DNA from: Lachnospiraceae bacterium | GTDB taxonomy: Bacteria > Bacillota_A > Clostridia > Lachnospirales > Lachnospiraceae | Reading direction: 5' to 3' | NCBI GenBank assembly: GCA_024689605.1 | Contig: JAILDD010000024.1 | Span: forward strand, 1 to 17,607 | Length of the DNA stretch: 17,607 nt | Part shown: one piece after another, positions 12,532 to 17,607 of the stretch | Position numbering within the stretch: position 1 is the stretch's first letter | Layout of the letters: each line of letters begins with the position of its first letter | The notes under the pieces: generated by a model | Database searches by the model: none | Seen by the model: the letters and a program-made list of their open reading frames with translations, nothing else | Told to the model about the DNA's origin: nothing | Position numbers and translations under genes: made by a program

Positions 12532-14016
12532 CTAAAACTGAAAATATATAAACGGGTTGTATGTCCCACTCACTATCAGCACTATGGATACAAGCAGTAG
12601 CACCATCTGTATTCCCAGGTCAGCTATCCTGACCGCAATATTTTCCGAACATTTCCGGTATGCTTTCTCAAGCAGTCTCTGCACCGGCCCGGACAAAAGC
12701 AGTGCCGGCAGAAGTACCAATAATAATCTCATAGATATAAAATTCAGGATGCTGTTTTCTACAGAGCCAGCTCCCGAAAAAAGCTGTCCCGTAAACTGAA
12801 AGCCCTGGATAATATTATCCGAACGGAAGAATATCCAGCCCACCATCACCACCAAAAAGGTGTATATGACATTCAGTACCCTGACCGGATTCTTATCCAG
12901 GTACTTTCCGAGAAAGAGTCTCTCTATCAGCAGGAATACCGCGTAGTACAAGCCCCAGAAAATAAAAGTAAAATTAGCACCGTGCCAGATTCCCGTCAGA
13001 AGAAAAACTATCACAAGGTTTATGCATGTCTTCCTAAGCCCGCGCCTGCTGCCTCCCAGTGGAATATAGACATAATCCCTGAACCAGGATGACAGCGATA
13101 TATGCCATCTGCGCCAGAATTCCCTGACAGACAGGGATGTATACGGGTAATTAAAATTCTCCCTGAACTCAAAGCCCAGCATTTTTCCCAGGCCTATTGC
13201 CATATCCGAATACCCGGAAAAATCATAATAGATCTGAAGAGTGTAGCATACAGCCCCCAGAAGTGCGGTGGCAGTACCAAGGTGCGCTATATCAGATGCC
13301 CATATGCTGTCTGCACATTCCGCAAGGGAATTGGCTATTATCACTTTTTTGCCCAGGCCATAGCAGAAACGTTTTACTCCGGCGGAAAACTTTTGGAACC
13401 CCTCATGCCTGCCCCGTAACTGCTTTTCAATATCGCTGTACTGGACAATGGGACCTGCTATAAGCTGAGGGAAAAGTGATATGTAAAGTGCAAAATCAAG
13501 CACATCCTTCTGGACATCACATTTCCTGCGGTAAACATCCACCACGTAGGACATAGCCTGAAAGGTAAAGAAAGATATGCCTATGGGGAGTACTATCTCG
13601 GGAAAGCCCAGAGCTCCCGTCCCTTCCAGTGTAAATACCGAAGCCATGAGTCCCCTGTCCCCGGGCGCCATGACAGATTCGATCACAGCAATAACCATGT
13701 TGAAATATTTGAAAAAGAAAAGAACAGCAATATTAACGGTTAAGGTTCCGGCCAGTATAAGCTTGCGCCCTTTTTCTTCAGGAGCCTTATCCATAAGCAG
13801 TGCCCCCGAATAATCAGCTATAATGGTAAAGACCATTATCCCCAGATAATAGATCCCACCCCAGGCATAAAAAAAGAGACTTGCCACAAGCAGGAAAATG
13901 TTTTTTAGCCTTATCTTCTGTTCCCGGTTCTTTATGGGAAGCACATTGATAAGAGAATATATCAGAATGACTGCAGGCAGGAATACCCACAAAAATATCA
14001 TTGAAGAAAACAGCAT
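12532..14016 (-). CDS. MBOAT family O-acyltransferase (AlgI/DltB-like)
   Basis: This 494-residue polytopic membrane enzyme has roughly ten hydrophobic segments across its length. It carries the MBOAT hallmarks: PIGISFFTFQAMSYVVDVYR (144-163), AGPIVQY (187-193), REFWRRWHISLSSWFRDYVY with His305, and the invariant histidine His345 in LTGIWHGANF. Members move acyl groups, usually acetyl, across the membrane for transfer to extracellular polymers. Its partner is the SGNH gene just downstream. The start ATG lies 4 nt after the cupin stop, with AGGTGAG overlapping that stop, so translation is coupled. No D-alanylation (dlt) genes are adjacent, which favours an AlgI-like acetylation role over DltB. 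Confidence 0.93.
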   Translation of the reverse strand: MLFSSMIFLWVFLPAVILIYSLINVLPIKNREQKIRLKNIFLLVASLFFYAWGGIYYLGIMVFTIIADYSGALLMDKAPEEKGRKLILAGTLTVNIAVLFFFKYFNMVIAVIESVMAPGDRGLMASVFTLEGTGALGFPEIVLPIGISFFTFQAMSYVVDVYRRKCDVQKDVLDFALYISLFPQLIAGPIVQYSDIEKQLRGRHEGFQKFSAGVKRFCYGLGKKVIIANSLAECADSIWASDIAHLGTATALLGAVCYTLQIYYDFSGYSDMAIGLGKMLGFEFRENFNYPYTSLSVREFWRRWHISLSSWFRDYVYIPLGGSRRGLRKTCINLVIVFLLTGIWHGANFTFIFWGLYYAVFLLIERLFLGKYLDKNPVRVLNVIYTFLVVMVGWIFFRSDNIIQGFQFTGQLFSGAGSVENSILNFISMRLLLVLLPALLLSGPVQRLLEKAYRKCSENIAVRIADLGIQMVLLLVSIVLIVSGTYNPFIYFQF

Positions 14017-14020
14017 TTTC

Positions 14021-14377
14021 TCACCTGTCCGTCTTTATCACTACAGCATATATCTCCAGGTCTTCATCAGCAGATGCATTTTCAATCCCATGAAAATGGT
14101 GCTCCCTGCAAATAGTAACGTCGCCGGAATGCATCTCATAGACCTCTCCGTCATCTGTGCATCTGGCTGTACCGGAAATGACCATTATGGCTTCCTCGTT
14201 GCCCACATGCTCATGGTATCCAATTGTTGCACCGGGTATCAGCACAAGCCTTGCTACCACATCCGCATTGCCGGTGAATCCGTTCTGCTCCACACTGTTG
14301 TATCTCTGAACGTATTTTTCCCCGCCCTTCATATTCTCTATGATGACAGGCTGTATATCCTCTTTCTTTCTAAACAT
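14021..14377 (-). CDS. Small single-domain cupin protein
   Basis: This 118-residue single-domain cupin has motif 1 at about 49-69 (PGATIGYHEHVGNEEAIMVI), with metal-ligand candidates His55, His57 and Glu61 or Glu62. Motif 2 is at about 84-100, with His96 as the fourth ligand and Asn100. No signal peptide is visible, so it is cytosolic. The AAGGAG ribosome site is formed by the last two sense codons of the upstream gene, whose stop is 4 nt before this ATG, giving tight coupling. Such cupins may be metal-dependent isomerases, dioxygenases or small-ligand sensors; nothing here decides. Its fixed place between a membrane protein and MBOAT suggests a link to glycan modification, by context only. 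Confidence 0.85.
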   Translation of the reverse strand: MFRKKEDIQPVIIENMKGGEKYVQRYNSVEQNGFTGNADVVARLVLIPGATIGYHEHVGNEEAIMVISGTARCTDDGEVYEMHSGDVTICREHHFHGIENASADEDLEIYAVVIKTDR

Positions 14378-14381
14378 CAGC

Positions 14382-15812
14382 TTACTCCTTATATTCTAAA
14401 TATATGGCTGGCCTTATCCCCATATAATCATCGGGATCAGCTGTTGCAATGGCACCATACTCATTGACTATCTTCACCTTCCGGTTCTCTGAAAAAGTCC
14501 TGAGCAGCCAGTTACAGCTTCCCTTTGAGCTTCCGGGCACGGATACCATCTCGCAGGGATACAGCACAAGTGATGCATTGTAGTTCACGGGATCCGATAC
14601 GGAGTAATTCTTATCCAGAGTCTTTCCGTTAAAATATTCCATTATATCCGACTCGCTCAGCAGAAATACATTATCATCCTCCACGCCGTCTCCGCTGCAT
14701 AATATCAATGCTTTTTCTTCGTCAAAAAATGCATTTTCATAAAAATCCGTATTAAGCCATTCCCTGGTATTACTGTTCTTCCAGTTAAGATATTCCTTTC
14801 CGGAGGGTGACATATCCTGGTCATAGCAGTCAGATGCAAGGGCATACCGTGATACCAGCAGAGCAGCCCCGTCTTCTTTATCCAGCACCAGCCACTCTAT
14901 CTTTTCATCCCCGGCATTAAATCCCTGGTTAAATCTTCCAAAAAAGACATAATCCCCCGCTTCTACATCATCCAGCACCGCCTCAGCCTCTCCGATCGCA
15001 AGCACTGTATCACGCTCACCGTTGCTTTTGTTGGTATGAACATAAGTATGTGCAAGTTCCTCTGCTGTAGCAGCAAGGAAATCCCTCAAACGATCTGATT
15101 CCGTTCCCTCGCTCAGAAGCTGCAGATAAGACACACCCTGGGTCGGTATAGTATCATAGTCAATTTCTACAGGCATAAAATCCCATGAACCTTCTGATGA
15201 ATCTTCTGATACCTCTTCTGTCCCGAAATATAATTCCCGTTCCATCGGGACAGTCTTTTCATCACTGTTAAAAAAACCACCCAGACTGGTTAAATAAACA
15301 GCCGTCTCACCGTCAAAAGACGAGATTCTGGCAGTATTCCCATCATATGGTGCATATATACGAAAAATCGACTCAGCCGTTATAATACCGCAACTGCTGG
15401 TATAAATATTAAGCTTATGGACTGCATTTGGAAATACTCTCCCCGTTATCGCACCGGAAGTCATTTTTATATTTGTAGAGTAACCGTCTTCCCCGCCCTG
15501 ATCCCATAAGGTTATGTCAGTTCCGTCCTCCAGGCATAACACCATGCTCTGATCCACGGTAATAAGAAGAGTTCCCTGATAAAGAATAATCTCGTCATCT
15601 GTCTCCAGCGGAATATTGTCATACAGTTTGAGGTACTCACCATCACGTATCACCACTGCGTTTCCCTTTACCTCGGCAATCCTTACATCACTGTAATCAC
15701 GATGATTTATCCGCCACTTGTTCCATATCAAAAAAGCCGCAACAGCAATTGCTATTATGGACACAACGGCTATTATTGTGATAGCTAAGATTTTTTTGAC
15801 CTTTTTCTTCAT
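14382..15812 (-). CDS. Membrane-anchored FecR-like / DUF6273 protein
   Basis: This 476-residue protein has a Lys-rich cytosolic start (residues 2-7), a single membrane helix (about 8-30), and the rest outside. Residues about 45-185 look like a FecR-type beta domain, with a VKGNAVVIRDGEYLKLYDN lead and GTLLITVDQSMVLCLEDGTDITLW. Residues about 286-474 fit DUF6273, with GDYVFFGRF, WLVLDKEDGAALLVS, NSNTREWLNTDFY, VFLLSESD, a NWLLRT element and a C-terminal GIRPAIYL. DUF6273 is common in extracellular Firmicute proteins and has no defined reaction. It is the first gene of the five-gene operon. No Shine-Dalgarno precedes the ATG; instead a TATAAT lies nine bases before it, implying a leaderless message. 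Function is unassigned; a surface sensor or scaffold is plausible. Confidence 0.82.
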   Translation of the reverse strand: MKKKVKKILAITIIAVVSIIAIAVAAFLIWNKWRINHRDYSDVRIAEVKGNAVVIRDGEYLKLYDNIPLETDDEIILYQGTLLITVDQSMVLCLEDGTDITLWDQGGEDGYSTNIKMTSGAITGRVFPNAVHKLNIYTSSCGIITAESIFRIYAPYDGNTARISSFDGETAVYLTSLGGFFNSDEKTVPMERELYFGTEEVSEDSSEGSWDFMPVEIDYDTIPTQGVSYLQLLSEGTESDRLRDFLAATAEELAHTYVHTNKSNGERDTVLAIGEAEAVLDDVEAGDYVFFGRFNQGFNAGDEKIEWLVLDKEDGAALLVSRYALASDCYDQDMSPSGKEYLNWKNSNTREWLNTDFYENAFFDEEKALILCSGDGVEDDNVFLLSESDIMEYFNGKTLDKNYSVSDPVNYNASLVLYPCEMVSVPGSSKGSCNWLLRTFSENRKVKIVNEYGAIATADPDDYMGIRPAIYLEYKE

Positions 15813-15821
15813 ACGCTGAAC

Positions 15822-15830
15822 ATTATAGCA
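15822..15830 (-). promoter_or_regulatory. Extended -10 promoter giving a leaderless operon mRNA
   Basis: The minus strand reads TGC-TATAAT (15830-15822), a perfect extended -10 element. The -35 position falls inside the preceding terminator stem and has no TTGACA match, consistent with an extended -10 promoter. Only nine bases separate the box from the ATG at 15812, so the transcript should begin within a few bases of the start codon. Confidence 0.68.
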
Positions 15831-15837
15831 TAAAAAA

Positions 15838-15866
15838 GGTCCGGATGGATATTCTCCATCCGGACC
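15838..15866 (-). terminator. Intrinsic terminator of hsp20
   Basis: A perfect 12-bp GC-rich stem (15838-15849 with 15855-15866) and a 5-nt loop are followed on the minus strand by TTTTTT. It lies 37 nt after the Hsp20 stop. Its U-tract is separated by only two bases (AT, or one A on the minus strand before TGC) from the extended -10 of the next operon. Confidence 0.93.
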
Positions 15867-15903
15867 ATAGAGAGGTGGGAGTGATTATCGATAAGATTCT
15901 ATT

Positions 15904-16347
15904 TCAGCTTATTGCTATGAGCTTCTTCTCCTCAACCTGAGGGTGCTTCTTTTCTGACGGGAAGTCTAAGGTGAGGATGCCGTTCTCAAATCCTGCCTTT
16001 ATGTCTTCCCTGTCCAGGTACTCGCCTACATGGTAGCTTCTCCTGCATTCGCCGCTGTGGCGCTCGGAATAGATAACATTGCCTTTGTCATCCTTTTTCT
16101 CTTCCACACCGTCGTCTTTGCCGGTGATTATGAGGTAGCCGTTTTTAAGCTCTGCAGTGATGTTTTCCTTCTTGTATCCCGGCATCTCTATCTCCATATG
16201 ATAATCGCCGTCTTTCTCGGTGATGTCGGTCCTCATTGCAGCAGGCCTTGAAGCCATGCCGTGCTCTGTCATTCCAGGATGCTCAAACAGTCCGTCAAAA
16301 AGTGAATCCATTAATCTTTCATCAAAAATACTGGGTGCATACATCAT
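15904..16347 (-). CDS. Small heat-shock protein, Hsp20/alpha-crystallin family
   Basis: This 147-residue ATP-independent holdase binds unfolding proteins during stress. The alpha-crystallin domain covers about residues 38-135: a DITEKDGDYHMEIEMPGYKKENI entry, ELKNGYLIITG strands, a linker with charged Lys/Glu residues, and the FENGILTLDFPSEK end (AxxxNGVLxxxxPK type). A C-terminal IAI (144-146) supplies the I-x-I motif used for oligomer assembly. The ATG is the first of two in tandem, with GGAGG 8 nt upstream. A CIRCE operator and a TTGACG/TATTAT promoter lie upstream, and a strong terminator follows, so it is a monocistronic heat-shock unit controlled by HrcA. Confidence 0.95.
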   Translation of the reverse strand: MMYAPSIFDERLMDSLFDGLFEHPGMTEHGMASRPAAMRTDITEKDGDYHMEIEMPGYKKENITAELKNGYLIITGKDDGVEEKKDDKGNVIYSERHSGECRRSYHVGEYLDREDIKAGFENGILTLDFPSEKKHPQVEEKKLIAIS

Positions 16348-16424
16348 AAGTCATTCCTCCTTTTTAGGGGCATCCGCAGGCCCTGTGCCTGTCCGTTTCC
16401 CGTTTCTTCTTTCGTTCTGACATT

Positions 16425-16453
16425 ATAATAGCACCATTGTTAGCACTCGTCAA
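16425..16453 (-). promoter_or_regulatory. hsp20 promoter
   Basis: On the minus strand TTGACG (16448-16453, 5/6), a 17-bp spacer and TATTAT (16425-16430, 5/6) form a good vegetative promoter. The -35 sits inside the CIRCE spacer. A second TATAAT overlaps three bases downstream at a 20-bp spacing. Confidence 0.8.
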
Positions 16454-16466
16454 GCGCGAGTGCTAA
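16440..16466. promoter_or_regulatory. CIRCE element (HrcA operator)
   Basis: TTAGCACTC, a 9-bp spacer and GAGTGCTAA form a perfect match to the CIRCE consensus. It overlaps the hsp20 promoter, so HrcA binding would block transcription until heat shock. It also lies 29 nt after the stop of the upstream diguanylate cyclase gene. Confidence 0.97.
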
Positions 16467-16495
16467 CAATTTTGTGAACTTTTTGTGTCCTGTTT

Positions 16496-17566
16496 TTAGT
16501 ATACTACCCGGTTCCTTCCGCTTTCTTTTCCGGTATACAGCTTTTTGTCCGCTTCCTTTATGGTATTTTCTATGTTCCCGCTGAAATCATATTCCGCCAG
16601 GCCGTAGGTCATGGTCACGTTTATCACGGAATCCTTAACCGTGATAGGATGGTTCATTATGTGGGTTCTTAACTTCTCTATTTCAAGATATGTCTCATCA
16701 CCGTTTTTTCCGGCAAATATCAGCAGGAATTCCTCTCCGCCCCATCTGGTCAGAAAGGCCTCCTTTCCGCAGACCTCCCTCATGGTATCCGCAACAGCCT
16801 TGAGAACAGCATCTCCTGCATCATGACCATATGTATCATTTACTTTCTTGAAAAAATCAATATCGCCTATTGCCAGACTTATGGCTCCCACATAAGACGC
16901 AGACATCACTTCCTTAAGAAAATCTTCTGCCTTTCTCCTGTTATATAGTCCTGTAAGCTTGTCAGTTGAGGCTTCCCTTACCAGCCTGTCGTTGTAGCGC
17001 ATCAGCTTGCTTTCTGCCTCATTTTCCCGGTGGCTGTATATATATGAAATCATAATGATCGAAACAAATACCGCCGAAATATTCGCTGTCTGTATGAGGC
17101 GGTTGCCCAGGTCACTTATCTCTATTACAGGCAGCATTCCGCCGAAGCAGAATATCATCATGATCCTTGCAACAAGCACAAGCCCCGCAATGCTGAACTT
17201 AAAGCCCAAGCTGCCGTGTATGGTAAAAAAGCTAAGAAGGAGTATTATCAGACAATAGTTCTGCATTCCGCCGCTCCAGCCGAAGCATGGTATCATTTCC
17301 ATCGACCATATAAAGGTAAAAAAAATATAACACACCACCGCCTGCTCAGACTTTATGGTATATGTAAGAAGAAAGAGGATCGGGATAAAAATGAAAGCCG
17401 CCACAATACGGTATTTGAAATATACCAGCACGCCGGTACCGGCAAAAAGAACATCAAGAAAAAATACAAAGGCCTGTATCAGATACAGTATCCTCAAAGT
17501 CACCATACCCCTGCGGGTTTCATTTTCAGATGACACGTCTTTATTTATCAGATTTAACAGTCCCAT
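16496..17566 (-). CDS. Membrane diguanylate cyclase (GGDEF domain)
   Basis: This 356-residue protein makes the second messenger c-di-GMP from two GTP. Residues about 22-178 form a membrane region of roughly five to six hydrophobic segments with no recognised sensor fold. A short coiled stretch (about 178-200) leads to the catalytic domain (200-356). Active-site features are intact: DKLTGLYNRR (202-211), the metal site in GDIDFFKKVNDTYGHDAGD (Asp235), and the signature GGEEF (276-280), an active variant of GGDEF. The upstream RxxD inhibitory I-site is not present; that region reads KEAFLTRW. The ATG at 17566 has GAGGGG about 7 nt upstream. The 41 nt to the right edge hold no complete promoter. 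No terminator separates it from the hsp20 control region. Confidence 0.94.
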   Translation of the reverse strand: MGLLNLINKDVSSENETRRGMVTLRILYLIQAFVFFLDVLFAGTGVLVYFKYRIVAAFIFIPILFLLTYTIKSEQAVVCYIFFTFIWSMEMIPCFGWSGGMQNYCLIILLLSFFTIHGSLGFKFSIAGLVLVARIMMIFCFGGMLPVIEISDLGNRLIQTANISAVFVSIIMISYIYSHRENEAESKLMRYNDRLVREASTDKLTGLYNRRKAEDFLKEVMSASYVGAISLAIGDIDFFKKVNDTYGHDAGDAVLKAVADTMREVCGKEAFLTRWGGEEFLLIFAGKNGDETYLEIEKLRTHIMNHPITVKDSVINVTMTYGLAEYDFSGNIENTIKEADKKLYTGKESGRNRVVY

Positions 17567-17607
17567 TTCTTTACCCCTCGTATGATACTGTTAATTTCTT
17601 CCCTGTT

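Noticed and set aside
13898..14467. 189-codon plus-strand open frame across the MBOAT/cupin/DUF6273 junctions
   Set aside because: It runs antisense through three genes with clear motifs, and its translation has no recognisable domain.
17582..17587. TATCAT as a -10 box for the diguanylate cyclase gene
   Set aside because: The matching -35 position falls at or beyond the right window edge, so it cannot be assessed.

Overview
The window looks like a piece of chromosome from an anaerobic Firmicute, most likely a xylan-degrading Lachnospiraceae (Butyrivibrio / Pseudobutyrivibrio / Roseburia type). This rests on strong AGGAGG ribosome binding sites, a CIRCE heat-shock operator, a BioY gene with a Gram-positive BirA-type operator, a CUT1 sugar ABC system with a Thr/Gly/Glu-rich lipoprotein, and a xylo-oligosaccharide gene cluster. 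The genus is inferred; no rRNA or other marker gene is present.

Region 1 (1-8910, all minus strand) is a pentose / xylo-oligosaccharide catabolic locus. In transcription order it holds a cytosolic GH3 beta-xylosidase-like glycosidase (8736-6574), an L-fucose/L-arabinose-isomerase-family sugar isomerase (6454-4967), xylulokinase (4790-3333), aldose 1-epimerase (3283-2228), a CUT1 solute-binding lipoprotein (1926-475) and the start of its membrane permease (356 to beyond the left edge). Imported oligosaccharides would be hydrolysed, the released pentose epimerised and isomerised to the ketose, and then phosphorylated. Two promoters, in front of the GH3 gene and the binding protein, share the same layout of 21-bp-spaced direct repeats, 8 bp, AAGTAA, 17 bp and a -10 box. 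This suggests one common activator, not encoded in the window. Strong hairpins separate the isomerase from xylulokinase and the binding protein from the permease.

Region 2 (8911-10573) has a minus-strand orphan gene (9629-8979) whose middle and C-terminal parts resemble the C-terminal helical region of the replicative polymerase PolC but which lacks any polymerase core. Divergent from it is bioY (plus strand), the substrate-binding component of the biotin ECF transporter, with a BirA-type operator over its promoter.

Region 3 (10579-15867, minus strand) is a tightly packed five-gene operon: a membrane-anchored FecR-like/DUF6273 protein, a small cupin, an MBOAT O-acyltransferase, an AlgJ/AlgX-like SGNH (DHHW) protein and a NUDIX hydrolase. 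The MBOAT + SGNH pair is the standard core for O-acetylating an extracytoplasmic glycan. The operon appears to start at an extended -10 promoter only nine bases before the first ATG, so its mRNA should be (nearly) leaderless; that promoter abuts the terminator of the gene upstream.

Region 4 (15904-17607, minus strand) has a small heat-shock protein (Hsp20) under a perfect CIRCE/HrcA operator, and a membrane diguanylate cyclase with a GGEEF active site. No tRNA, rRNA, insertion sequence, CRISPR array or prophage gene was seen.
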